The notes: generated by a model from the sequence alone, not told the origin. A stretch of 60,669 bases of DNA from Amphimedon queenslandica (GCF_000090795.2 NW_003546242.1:1046281-1106949), one strand, 5' to 3'; positions 44,976 to 56,125 are shown, counted from the stretch's first letter. Translations and numbers: made by a program.

Positions 44976-47811
44976 TTACCATTTCCCAGCATTTTGAGTA
45001 TTTTTTAAAACACTTGAGCATAAACTGTGTGGACGCTTTCCTTTTGGTTCACTTCGTATTGGTAGTTGATATCGTGAATCAGATGATCTCTTATTCTCTT
45101 TGCCTTTACCTGTTGGTGGTCTACCTTTTACTATAGAAGCTTTCCCCTTTCTACCATATTTTCTTCTTCCACTAGCAGTAGCNNNNNNNNNNTTCCTCGT
45201 CTAATTTCACCACCTTGAACATGTGTAACATTTCCAAGACTTTGTTGCGAACTGAAACAATGAAATGCCGAGGCCATTAGTGTAGTTGAGTGAGACTTTG
45301 ACATTGTACTGTATCTGGCAATAAACTTCTGGACACCTGAACATAACTGAAGGTCATCACAAGTGAGACGTTCCTTTAAATCAAGAAATACTGACTCTAG
45401 TTCAGTAGATAACTTGCTTGTATCCATTTCCATGGTAGCTTCATCGACGTTTTCATCTGTTTCATTCATGTACTTACTAAAATCAACGTCAGGCCAATTT
45501 GAATCAGCTGTCTCAGCTATTGTATCTGTTTCATCTACTTTAGAACAATCAATTTCATCTTGAAACTGAGAAACTGAAGAATAAAAAGAAATGTCATCAT
45601 TTGCTTCTTCACCAATAGCAATATATGCAGCTTGATGCCTAGATATTGGGTGAAGAGTAGGAATAATATTAAGTGAAGACACATGAAAGTGTAGGGCAAC
45701 AGCAGATTGATGGGAGCATGGAGATCCATCTTTTCCAGCTACACAGCTACAAATACCGAGTGACATATCCACAATATATTGTGTGTCTTGGTCACGCCTG
45801 CTTTTCACCAGAAACATGGAACCTATTTCAGAATTCGGTGTAATATGTTCCTTAACAATTTTACCAGCATTCAGACCTCTGTACTTTACTTGAATGTATC
45901 TATTGATTCGGTTATGAGCGATGCTAAGCAATTTTCGCTGGTAATAGCATTCCATCTTCTCTACGACAAATTGAAATAGTTCGACAAGATTATAGGCTTT
46001 GACACGACTAAACACTATCTCCTTAAGAATGCGAACACCAGCTTCTGATATATTATTTGTATGATTGCCCCGAACTGGAAGCTCTCCTCGATAACACAAT
46101 GCCCACTCCTTACGTTTAGGCCACAATGCTTCAACATGCTTCAAAAAATTGGCATATCTCTGAAAAACAGTGTTAGATTTCACATCATTGTACAATTTCT
46201 CCAGGCTGGACTCCGATTTAGTATAAACTAATTCCTTAATAAGATTAAGAAGTGGTGCTCTATCTTCATTCCGAATTCCGTTTTTTCTTTCATATAGCCA
46301 AGTCCATCTACGTTGCAAAAAATGAAAAGTACAAAGAAGTTGAATGGCATTAGGCCAAATAGTTTTCAGCGCTGCCTTCTCAGTACTACTGTCATCTGTC
46401 ATGACAACAGAAGGGCCTTCATTCTTGACAGGTGAGTCTGACGGAAGAGCTTCCATCAATAGTTTAAAACCGTTACATATAGAATCTTCCTTTTCATCTG
46501 AAATCATGACCACACCTAGTGGTAAGCCTCCTGCTGGATGACTGGTTGATAGAACAAATAAAGCCGTGTAATATCTGTCCAATGAAGCAGTTGCATCACA
46601 AAAAACCATCTCTGAAGACTGTATTACATTACTATGAACTCGTGCCATTAAAGGAGTACATACAGCAAGAATGAAAGGCTGATATTTTCTCTTAGAATTT
46701 TTTTTCCTTTAGCGGGCTGGGATTCTTCAAGATCATCAACATTATAATCTGTTCCAATATCTGAATCTTGAATTGAGTACCACTGCATTTTAGCACATCC
46801 TCCAATTTCACCATTATGTTCATTGTACTTTTCCATTTCTAGAGTAAGTCTCTCAAAAAGATTCTTACCATTTTCTGATCCCAAAATTTCACTTCTCCAT
46901 TTTCGATAAAAACAATGTACCCAATGAACATCAGGATTTACAGAACGGTCTGCTATGCTGAATTGTCCTCCTGAATGTAACGTATCTTCTTCGTAATGAT
47001 GGTGAGCTGACGATGCTGAATGACCCAATGAAAACAAACGTACATACTTTTTTCGAGTATCTTCAGATACTGGTCTAAAACCCAAGACATGGGCTGAATC
47101 TATTGGATGATTATGATGGAAGGTAAGTTTAACGACCCCTTTGTGGGTGTCATGATGTTTGGGTACTTTACTCTTTGGAGGTTTTTGAATTGTAATACTT
47201 AATTTAGATGGACAATTAGTTTTCTTACAATGTACACCAGACAACAAAGTACTTGGTCGTGTTTTCTTTTGGCTGCGCATTTGTTGCTGCTTTCTTGTCA
47301 ATGGTTTCCGGAAATGTTGACAATGCAAATCGATCTTATACATTACACGCTTAAGAGATGGTTTGTACGTACGAGAAACTCTATACGTACACTTTGTTTT
47401 CTTCGACAAACTGTCCACCCAACTTTTAGCTTGTTCTTCATTATCCATGTTTACTCTAATACGTGTCTCAAAATTGGCTACAGGTGCACCACAAAATTTA
47501 TGCTGTGGTAAAGTCCGATAAGATTCAATTAGATAAGTAAACTCATATTTTTCACAAAGCTCAGAACCCTCACTGTTTTGAGGGAGGACACATTTCAACT
47601 CAGGCTTTAAATCCTTCCACGTTGTTGGATGATGAGAATATTTTATGTCTGAATCAAGGTCAGTAGAATCACAATCACTAGTATTCAGATCAGATAGACC
47701 ATAATTACTGTCAACATTCTGTAGCTCGTCTTCAGTGTCTGAGTAGATGGAGCCAAAATCCAGATTAGAATCAGGGGATTCGTCCTTCGATTTGTCTGTA
47801 CAAGCTTCCAT
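44976..47811 (-). CDS. MULE transposase with GCM/WRKY-like zinc region and SWIM finger
   Basis: ATG 47811 opens an acidic N-terminus (MEACTDKSKDESPDSNLDF). A Cys/His DNA-binding region follows (GVHCKKTNCPSKLSI...LTFHHNHPIDS). A frame change in an A8 run at about 46703 links to ILAVCTPLMARVHSN and the catalytic core: SEMVFCDATASLDRY (first Asp), VVMTDDSSTEKAAL (second Asp), LLCTFHFLQRRWTW (C-x2-H) and NHTNNISEAGVRILKE (Glu). The SWIM finger is CSCVAGKDGSPCSH. After the 10-N gap (45183-45192) the other frame reads KGRPPTGKGKENKRSS and stops at 44976-44978. About 945 codons, full length for the family. Only the A-run break and the gap disturb it. Confidence 0.85.
45183..45192. other. Assembly gap (10 N)
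   Basis: Ten N bases. The frame differs on the two sides, so the true gap size is not 10 modulo 3 as drawn. Confidence 1.
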
Positions 47812-47939
47812 GTTTTCAGTTTACACGTGGTTGAAGGTGTTGTTAAGGTCACAAGTACACGCCCTATAAATATTTTAACCCTTTGCTTTGCTACTTTTGT
47901 TGCTCAAAGTTGTGAAACCTCGTCCAAAAAAAAAATAGC

Positions 47940-49110
47940 CCAATACCTATATAAAACTTGGAACTGAGAGATTAATGGAGCTAAGACAATCCTGGAAATA
48001 TGTCAACACCATAATAATAAATGAGATAAGTATGGTTTTATACTTAAGAATGTCCTTCATTCACAAGAGGTTAATTGAAATTAAAGGAACCGATGACACT
48101 GAGGTTCTCTTTCGAGGATTGAATGTCATTGCAGTAGGTGACTTCTTTCAATTGCCACCAGTGAGGGACAAATTTATATTTCAAGATGGCAGAGGCTATA
48201 ATCCAGGCTCAACACACCTATGGAGGGATGAGTTCAAACTAATAGAACTAACTCAGAATATGAGACAAAGAGGAGACAGAATATTCAGACATTCCCAACC
48301 GTGTGAGAATTGGTTCTCAGACAATGTCTGACATAAGTGTACTCTGATCGAGATTGACAAGTGGTATAAGGGATTTTATTGATGTCAGTCAACCTCCATT
48401 TGTTGATGCATTACGCCTAATGCCTTTAAAAAAACAAGTAGAAGAATATAATGACTGTAGATTGAAAGATTTATCACACTCTACTAAAATATATGAATTT
48501 GATGCAGAGCATTCAATAGTAGACTCAACAACACTAATCCCTGTTGTAGTATCACATGAAAAAGTCCCAGAATCGCTCATACCTTCCAGTGATAGAGATT
48601 GTGCTGGCTTATCATGTTAAGTTAGCCATAGGAGCACAGGTTATGTTACGACGTAGCATTATATGTTAGGAAGGATTGGTAAATGAAGCTAGAGCAATAA
48701 TTGTGGGTTTCTCTTGGCCAAATGGAGCTGATGATCAAGCTAAGAAAGGGGACTTACTACAAAAAGTATATGTAAAATTTCATGACCCACATGTAGGTCT
48801 AGTGAGCCGTGTCACAATTGATGATTCATCAGAACAAGAAGCTGTCCCAATAGAACCAGTCACTGCCAAGTTCTATGGCAAGCAAGGAGTAACATTGCAG
48901 CGTTCGCCGTTACCATTACTACCTTGCTGGGCAGCTACTATACATAAGGTTCAGGGTCTATCTCTGTAATTGATCTAGGTCCTAAAATGTTTGAAGATGG
49001 AATGGCATATGTTGCCTTAAGTAGAGTAAGAACACTCCAAGGAGTTGCTCTACTAGGACTAGTCGAAAAGAAAATGAGAACAAGGACTGGCAGTGAGAAC
49101 AAGGAGAAGG
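47940..49110 (+). pseudogene. Helitron helicase, 3' part
   Basis: The frame continues from the MULE flank (TYIKLGTERLMEL) to motif II, IIINEISMVLYLRMS, where the usual Asp of DEIS is Asn. Motif III is GLNVIAVGDFFQLPPVRDKF. Then IELTQNMRQRGD (IV); after frameshifts PLLPCWAATIHKVQGLSL (V) and MAYVALSRVRTLQGVALLGL (VI, 49004-49062). This is the Pif1/RecD2-type helicase that unwinds donor DNA. Breaks at 48330, 48620, 48670 and 48968. Confidence 0.8.
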
Positions 49111-50085
49111 GGTGGCTGTTGGAGCTGGATGATGGTGTGGCACTGACAGCAGGCAGATGGTGTGGCAATTAGAGCAGGGAGATTGTTGGCAGTGAGTGCA
49201 GGAATGTTTTGCAGCAGTGAGAGCACCAGTTTTTGTCACAGTGAGAGCCAGAAGTTTGTGAGGCAGTGAAAGCAGGCCCTTGGTGTGGCAGTTAGAGCAG
49301 GGAGAAGGTGAAGCAGTGGGAAAAGTGAGATTGAGAGCAGGGACTTTGTGTTGCGGTGAGAGCAGGAAGTTGGCATGGTTGTGAGAGCAGGAAGATCGCA
49401 TGGTTGTGAGAGCAGGATGATGGTGTGGCAGTGAGAGCATGGAGAGAGTAACGAAGTTAAGTCAAGGAGTTGGTGAGGCAAGGAGAGCTGGGACAAGGTG
49501 AGGCACTGACAGTGTGGAGCTGGTGTGTCAGAGAGAGCAAGTTGAATGTGAGGCAGTAGGAAAAGGTAGATAGTGTAGCAGTGAGGGCAGGTAGGTACTG
49601 TGGCAGTTAGAGCAGGGAGATGGTGCAGCAGTGAGGCAGCAAAATTATGTGGCAGTGACAATAGTGAGTTGGTGTGGCATTGGAAGCAGAAAGATGTTGT
49701 GTCAGTGTGTGCAGGAAGATATTGTGGCAGTGAGAGCAGGAAGATTGTGTAGCAACAAGAAAAAGGAGATGGTGTGGCTGTGAGGAGAGAGACGGTGTGG
49801 CAGCAACAGCAGTGAGATTGCATGGCAATGAGAGAAGGGAGATGGTTTGGGAGTGAGAGCAGGGAGATGGTGTAGCAGGGAGAGCAGGGAGATGGTGTGG
49901 CACTGAGTGCATGGAGATAATGCGGCAGTGAGAGCAGAACAAAAGTGTGGCAGAAAGAGACGGAAATTGTGTCATGGATTTGGATTGGCAGTCAGACCAG
50001 GGAGTTGGTGTGGCAGTAAAGCAGTGAAATGTTGTAATGATAGCATGGAGATAGTGTCTGTGACAGCAGGGAGATGCCGTGACAG
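49086..50085. repeat. ~24-bp minisatellite after the Helitron helicase
   Basis: About forty diverged units of gtgtggcagtgagagcaggg-agatg. It gives long spurious minus-strand frames rich in CSHCHT/LPALTATP, which I reject as genes. It begins right after helicase motif VI, so it may lie inside the Helitron 3' region. Confidence 0.9.
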
Positions 50086-50198
50086 CATAGACAGTAGATA
50101 GGAAGGATGGATGGGAAACTACCACATTTACAGAAAATTATGCTCGCTTCGCCTAGCCTTATACTTTCCGGTCACAATAAACACATGTGCTGTTAAAA

Positions 50199-50790
50199 AT
50201 GGTTTCTGCTGTTGTTATACTGGTCGTTTCTTCTGTTTTGACCGAGCTATTGACGGAAAAAATTGAAGATGAAAGAGCAGCTTTGATGAGAGAAACTGCT
50301 TTATTTCTACTTGATAGTGGCAACTTCAATATATTTGCCGAGAAAATGGATTCACTGTTTAGTGAAATTTTCAGCAGTGTCCCAACACCAGTGTCAGCTT
50401 CATTTCGTGAACAGCTGTGGTGCAAGTTGCATCATAAAAGGCTCACTGAAATACTTAAATTGTGGTCTGCACTGTACGAGTCATCAAAAGCTCCAGAGAA
50501 ATACAGCAAAGAACCCCTATTAATGCAATACTGCACTACTAAATTATTTGAAATTGCTGTTAAATCTAATTATCCATCTACCAAGAACACTGCTGAAACT
50601 ACTTCTGATCTAACTAGTGAGGAAGAAAACACCTTGCTATACTAGTTGGCTATGTGACCCAATCTCTTACAATCAAAGTCAAGAAAATGCCTGAATCCAA
50701 TCCTAGGAAGTGTGAGAGCATTTTGTTTGCAAGAATTAAACGAGAGCACTTAAGTGCATATCCTTGCCACACATTGTACTAAGAGTGCAC
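50199..50790 (+). pseudogene. Transposon-type gene, N-terminal fragment
   Basis: ATG 50199 gives MVSAVVILVVSSVLTELLTE, then NFNIFAEKMDSLFSEIFSSV, SASFREQLWCKLHHKRLTEI, LKLWSALYESSKAPEK and LTSEEENTLLY, stop at 50645. A one-base shift continues LVGYVTQSLTIKVKKMPESN. The pattern FRE-x..LW..L..., LT-x-EE-N-x-L-Y followed by GYV recalls N-termini of uncharacterised cnidarian/sponge transposon proteins; I know no function. No later part follows before the LINE at ~51590. Confidence 0.45.
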
Positions 50791-50799
50791 CATCGCACA

Positions 50800-51590
50800 T
50801 GCCCTTTTCACATTTTTTGTTTCAAATACATTAATGCTAAAAAGGGCAATATGCCCCACAAAAATTATTAACCAAAATCTAATTTTTTAAAATGGTAACC
50901 ATACTTTTAAAATTTCTGCTTAAGAGCGACATTTTTTGTAAAGGCTATCATGGTTTGCATCAGGGTTTGTCAACGCTCCTCCCATAGTTTATAAAGTTTA
51001 AGAGTCATAAAAATGATTGATTCATTATGAATAATTAATGATTCCCTGTCTAATTTTTTGCAACATTATTCTTATAAAACACATCAGTTTGTGACAAAAT
51101 TACACTCCACAATGCTAAATCAGTTATTTCTGTGATTGCTTACTTTTGGTCAATAAAGTGGAATGATCCCTAGAATGATCTTGTCCATGATTAAAAAGTT
51201 CTGCAGTTCATTCACTCCCCATGACTCATAGGCGTATGAATAGGGGGGGCACCAATAAAATGAAACATTAAACAAATTCCATCTGGCATTAATTTCATTG
51301 CTAACTTTATTACATTGAAAATATCCTAACTAATGTGCTGTTACAAGTGCTACCTGTATCAAGTTAGCACCTGTAAAACACATTCATCTTTATTGTGAGA
51401 GTGTATAATAATTAGTATAGGATTCAGTGCCCCCCCCCAATGCAAATTTTATTCCTACGGCACCTATGAATTGTAGTAGGATTATGAAACTAATTGCACA
51501 TTATTTAAGAAAACAAGTCCCTTGTTTAGATATATACACAAATTATTGTGAAGAGAGTAATAGTGTTCATTCAGACTTAGTGTTGTGCCT
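50800..51590. other. Spacer, nothing recognised
   Basis: AT-rich. An 'ataggcgtatgaatag...gcccccc' stretch (51231-51440) with inverted ends (tcataggcgtatgaataggggggg and cccccccccaatgcaaattttattcctacggcacctatga) may be a ~240-bp MITE. Confidence 0.4.
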
Positions 51591-52217
51591 GATTAGTATG
51601 TCTTGTATAAGTTCTCCATCTTTATTTGCATTAGTCACGCCTATCCAAGACACTTTTCTGGTCTGCCCAGGTGGACTGTGTTCTCAAGAAGGCCTACAAT
51701 GCACTGAGAATGATAAAGAGAGTCTTTTCAGCTGCCACAACACCTACAGCTGTAATGAAGAAGCATACCTATCACTAATAGTACCTATCTTAACATACTG
51801 TTCTCCTGTGTGGAGACCCCTCTTGTCAAGGACTTTGTCCTTCTAGAGCAGCTCCAAAGGAGAGCTACTAAATACATTCTATTTAACTATCAGTCAGACT
51901 ACAAGTCTAGACTCTCCTCGCTCAAGCTCTTACCGCTTATGTATCGTCTGGAATATATCGAATCTGTTTTCTTCTTTGTCCAGTTTAAACATCGGGACCA
52001 CTCATTTGACATCTGTAACTATTTCTCATTCTCAACTTGCTCCACTCCCATTTCAGCCCACAAGTTAGTTCACTCCTCCCGGGTTATTCCACAGCTCGTC
52101 ACATTCTTTCACCGCTTTCCCCATTTATGGAGGCTCTCTACCTCCAATCAATCTATGTCTATCTCAAGTTTTATGAAACTAGATAATTACATCCTATTTT
52201 ATCAAAAAATTTACAAA

Positions 52218-52448
52218 TGTGACCATATGTGACAAAAGGTACCTTATGGCGGATAGGAAAATTAGTCTTTATAGCCTAATAAACCCCACTTCTTGAGCTC
52301 ATAAAATTAATCCAGAGGATGCAAAAAGTTAATATGTAACTTTTAAAAACAATTGTTGACCAACAGAGCACTCACAGGTTGATGTTTTTCATTATAATGA
52401 TGACTTAAAAAATCCGCCATAAGGTACCTTTTGTCAATTATGGTCACA
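52218..52448. mobile_element. TA-target MITE family T, copy 2 (in the LINE)
   Basis: 231 bp with TGTGACC ends and inner block aaaaggtaccttatggcgga shared with 20725-20963. Flanks are AA rather than TA (acaaa|...|aatg), so the target pair may have mutated. Confidence 0.85.
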
Positions 52449-52665
52449 AATGTTTTTAATTCTCTGATTCACACACTCTACACACAGTCTGTCCGTGCTC
52501 TAAGTTATGTTTATGTCTCCCATCCTCTATTCTCTCCTCTTGAATCCTTTTTTTTCTGTATTTATGTACTGGGTGGTAGGGCTAGACCCTGTCATTCCTT
52601 TAGGTCTACTCCCTTCTACTGGACCTCTATTACTATCTGTTTCTCCTTCCAATGTCTAGTAGTAT

Positions 52666-52667
52666 AA

Positions 52668-52701
<34 letters not shown>
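52666..52701. repeat. (TAA)n tail
   Basis: Twelve or so TAA units directly after the LINE ORF. Confidence 0.85.
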
Positions 52702-52703
<2 letters not shown>

Positions 52704-52704
52704 T

Positions 52705-53420
52705 GCATATGTACGTGCAGAAATGTAACCTCTCTTTTGATATAATTCAAATTTATGTTCAAATGAAAGTTTTATAGATTACTCATCAGCTGATTGTTTT
52801 GTATCATAAAAATCTATATCCCAAAGATAGTGGCTTTTCTTGAATTTTAAATAGTTATGCAGACCCATTGCTCACTATTGCATAATGCTGGTTACCATGA
52901 CAGCTACCATTTAATCTTTAAATGGTAACCAGAAATAATTATAAATCATCCTTCAGAATTTTTAATCAATAGTTGTAATAAATAGTGAATGACAACTTGA
53001 AATGAATGAGGTTTAGTACCAAGTTTTTTTGTAGTCTTTGAACACCCCTTTATGCGGACTGTAATTCAAGAACTGTGGCACTGACTATGTTATCTATATA
53101 TGGACAAACTTTGGTATCCCTATGCATGTATATGACTACACTACACTAACTACCTACTTATCTATCTATTATTGCATTATTGTTTAGTAATACTGAGAAT
53201 TATTCATGATTATTTGTGCTTATTAACAATAATTATATATGTGTGTAGGACAGTAGTAAATTAAGTATTCAGTTCTGTAAGGCACATATGTTCTTTTCAT
53301 TCGTTTCTTCATTCATCTTCATACATTCAGTTTGTTCTAAATAATTACACTGACTGTAACAAGAAAGAGAAAATAAACAGTCAAGTTTATACATGTATAA
53401 CTGTCCCAACAATAAAGTCA
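52705..53420. other. Spacer, nothing recognised
   Basis: AT-rich with no motif-bearing frame. Confidence 0.4.
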
Positions 53421-53580
53421 GGCATACACTAGGCAACATGTTGATGGCAACATTTGTGGTTACTTTGATCTTGTAAGCAACATGTTGCCAGAAATAAAAG
53501 GCTGTTCTATTGCTGCAACATGTTGCTTACAAGATCAAAGTAACCACCAGCAACATGTTGCCTAGTGTATGGAGGCCTTG
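53419..53580. mobile_element. ~150-bp foldback element
   Basis: catacactaggcaacatgttg...ttactttgatcttgtaagcaacatgttg returns inverted as caacatgttgcttacaagatcaaagtaa...caacatgttgcctagtgtatg. agtcag flanks both ends (53416-53421; 53579-53584) and may be the target duplication. No coding frame. Confidence 0.75.
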
Positions 53581-53964
53581 AGTCAGACATTATATATATA
53601 TGATTGCTACCTGGCAAAAGAGCTAAAACAAAGGTGTAGCCTTTTTTGTAGCAGTGCATGACGCATCAAACAGACAAAATGAAGGCCAACGACCATAGGA
53701 CATCAGCTAATAATACAGCACACTTACTTGGCTCATATTCAGGACAACTTGATTTGAAGTAACTGTTTGCAATGAGGGTAGTCCTTGCAAAAAGCCTGTT
53801 ATATAGAAATGAAGAGAGAGAGTAGGAGTGGAGACGATAGAGAGTAAAGCAACAAATTAGAAGGAGGGACATGAATACATGCATCGGAAACTATTGTTTA
53901 TAGTGTGTTAGCAAACAAGCATTTTGTTCATTTTACTATGAATGAGTGTTTTGAGTCAACAAGA

Positions 53965-54178
53965 GGATATGCCGTATAGCGGAAATTTTTTTGTGGCCCA
54001 AAAATTTCATGGATTTTGCGCTATCATCAGAATTCACAAAATAAAATCTGTGAAAATCAATTTAATACAGTTCCAAGTTGGCCAAGAAAATAGAAAACCA
54101 CAACAGTAAAGCCACTAAGTTGATTTCTGAAGAGATCGAAGAAATTTTTGAGCCATGAAATATTTTCACTATATGTAG
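53965..54178. mobile_element. MITE family E, diverged copy 3
   Basis: Ends ccgtatagcggaaattttt... and ...gaaatattttcactatat are inverted and resemble the family E ends. The interior is diverged. Confidence 0.5.
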
Positions 54179-54320
54179 GTAGTGTACTACTATATATAAG
54201 AGCTTATTATGAATTTCACAATTATTGTTTGCATATATATATATATGGTCTTCTTAGAAGCTTTGTACAGACCTGTAAACAATGATGCATTCCAAGTGCC
54301 AGTGTTCGCCTGGTTTGTCA

Positions 54321-54717
54321 TAAAATGGATGTAGAGTCACTACAGAGTTTTTCAAGCGAAGTCTTCATGCCTAACTTTCTGATTTGTCTTCTTGAATTGG
54401 AAAACCATGTGCACAACTGCTTTACACTCATTCCACAGCATTCAGCTAAACATTCCTTCTCAGCCTTAGTTGGGTAGGGATTTGTTTGATGAGCTTCTAC
54501 CACTTCACCAGAGGTTTTGTATCCCTCACTGCCTCTGGCCTCCATGTGGCTACTGCATACCCATCCCATGCGCTTCCCTCTATACTGAGGGTAACAGTCT
54601 GAGAATCATGAGGAGAATAAGTACAGGAAGGTGAAGAAGCCATGCTGGGAGCAGGTAATCTCGTGTTAGCAAATTGGCAAGAAACTTCAATGTATAGATT
54701 TAGATTACAGCCCCAAC
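54321..54717 (-). pseudogene. TALE-like homeobox fragment, one frameshift
   Basis: On minus the frame reads EAHQTNPYPTKAEKECLAEC, CGMSVKQLCTWFSNSRRQIR and KLGMKTSLEKLCSDSTSIL to a stop. NPYPTKAEK is the TALE three-residue-loop signature after helix 1. WFSNSRR is recognition helix 3 (W48, F49, N51, R53 all present; residue 50 is Ser). Helix 1 lies in the adjacent frame: EAVRDTKPLVKW, with one base missing after TGG near 54497, so the two frames join as W-VEAH. Upstream SPSCTYSPHDSQTVTLSIEG is Ser/Thr-rich. Homeodomains bind DNA as transcription factors. A live gene with a base-call error or a pseudogene are both possible. Confidence 0.65.
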
Positions 54718-55078
54718 AGCCGTCGCTCACACCTTGACTTATACTCTACGTCTCCTTCTTTTGGTTGATCTAATGATTGATTGTCACATGGTTTCCCGCC
54801 AACTGGCAAGCTACGTTCCAACCACTTTTCTCCCATATTTAAATCAACATTTAAAAAATAGTAGATATAGATTTTGGTTTTATTGAAAAAAACCATATAA
54901 GAGGTCTTTTTCTCTCAAACTTGTAGTTTATTTTTACCTAAAACTGAAAAATGAACAAGTATAACATTAAAAGTATTGTTGCATTACTTGTTCACATGTA
55001 CAGTTGTTGTTGTACATCAATTTATGAGGCCATGAAGACTCCTAGCTGGTCCATTGGATAGACTAGAGTACTAAAGCA

Positions 55079-55170
55079 GAGTAGAAAAGAGAGAGAGAGA
55101 GAAGCGTGGGAGAGGGAGAGTGTGAAAGAGGGAGAGGGGAAGACAGGGAGAGGGGATGGAGAGACAAAAT
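55079..55170. repeat. Purine-rich (GA)n tract
   Basis: gagagagagagaga and gggagaggg words over about 90 bp, nearly all purine on plus; could form triplex/H-DNA. Confidence 0.8.
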
Positions 55171-55190
55171 AAGTCAGGCAACAAAATTAT

Positions 55191-55604
55191 TAGTGCTTGG
55201 TGATATATCAAAACTCACAATATTTAATCTATATAATGCGGTATCGATACTTATCAATATTGAAAAAATTTGAAGGAAACATCGATAACAAGAAAACACC
55301 CAAAAAATGGTTACCTAACCCTAGTAAATGGTTAATTAACTATAGGAGTAACATCTTAGAAATGACTTAAATGTATTTTCTTGGAAAGCAGATGAAGTAG
55401 CTAAAGTATATGAAGCCAAAGGTTTTTATACTGCTTTTTAATAATAATTATTCTCAGAAATAGCTTTATTCAGCTTTTTTAGTAAAATTAAAGTTAATAG
55501 GTGTGGCTTAATAACTTATCAATAAAAAATATTGATATCTTCATTTTTAGGCAATATCGTATCATATCGTATCGTTTCAAAATTTTCAATACTGCCCAGC
55601 ACTA
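55191..55604. mobile_element. 414-bp hAT-like MITE (TAGTGCTGGGC type)
   Basis: Starts TAGTGCTTGGTGATATATC and ends ...CAATACTGCCCAGCACTA. The flanks are a perfect 8-bp duplication aaaattat (55183-55190, 55605-55612). Interior rich in ATATCGATAC-like words. No coding frame. Confidence 0.9.
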
Positions 55605-56122
55605 AAAATTATACATGTGCATCATAATCAGGCAGATGTGTGTCATGTGGTTTGTAGACCCAGGAAATTGGGGTGTCTTTCCATCTTTAGTTGAACCAGA
55701 GTGTACATGTATGTGCAAACTCTACCCACTCTAACCAAGATACTCTCATTGGCATGAAAGCTCATGGTAGAGGGGTTTGGCTGTTTTGAAACAGCATGCA
55801 TACGTGTATAAAAGCTGCCTGCATATAGTGCTTAGTCAGTAACTAAAAGAATGATTAATACAAGAAACCTCACTAATTGTGTTTAAATGCTCATCATCAT
55901 TTAGTTCTTAGCATTCTTATGTCTATTATTAGCATCTATTGAAATTGGTTGTAATGATTATTACATTAAAGAACAAAGTAATACTTATCACATGTACAGT
56001 TTCTATAACTGATTCATTAACTAAAATTAAGTAAGGAAATGCAGCATGAGAATCATGTAATGCTTGAGTTTATACTTGAAGTAAAAAATTGCATATGCCA
56101 TAGTTGTACATTTAAATTATTA

Positions 56123-56125
<3 letters not shown>

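Larger units (their letters stand above)
44683..47939 (-). mobile_element. 3257-bp Mutator-like element (MULE)
   Basis: The TIR begins GCTATTTTTTTATTTGGACG at the left; the right, read on minus, begins GCTATTTTTTTTTTGGACG. The arms stay similar for about 75-80 bp (gaggtttcacaactttgagc..., caaagggttaaa..., atagggcgtg). A perfect 9-bp duplication flanks it. It encodes one transposase on minus, nearly intact. Its insertion in a Helitron helicase and exact duplication suggest it moved more recently than the Helitron decayed or in the same era. Confidence 0.95.
40611..49110 (+). mobile_element. Helitron (Rep-Pif1 helicase), coding body
   Basis: The plus strand carries the full Helitron protein order: basic N-terminal region, DUF6570, helitron-like N region, HUH Rep nuclease, then a Pif1-type SF1 helicase. 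It is broken by frameshifts, stops, a MITE (41322-41532) and a MULE (44683-47939). The 5' TC and 3' hairpin-CTRR ends could not be located, so bounds are those of coding sequence only. Helitrons move by rolling-circle replication. Confidence 0.85.
51590..52701 (+). mobile_element. LINE (CR1/L2/Jockey-like) 3' end
   Basis: Frames give the end of a non-LTR reverse transcriptase and its connection region: WSAQVDCVLKKAYNALRMIK, SLIVPILTYCSPVWRPLL, VLLEQLQRRATKYIL, YKSRLSSLKLLPLMYRLEYI, IPQLVTFFHRFPHLW. After an inserted MITE: NSLIHTLYTQSVRALSYVYV and a stop at about 52667. A (TAA)n tail (52666-52701) closes it, as in L2/CR1-type elements. The 5' part, including the catalytic FADD box, is missing, as expected from 5' truncation. 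Confidence 0.8.

Noticed and set aside
48938..50125. Long minus-strand frames rich in LPALTATPSPCSHCHT
   Set aside because: Shadows of the ~24-bp minisatellite; no ATG context, no domain, frames interchange.
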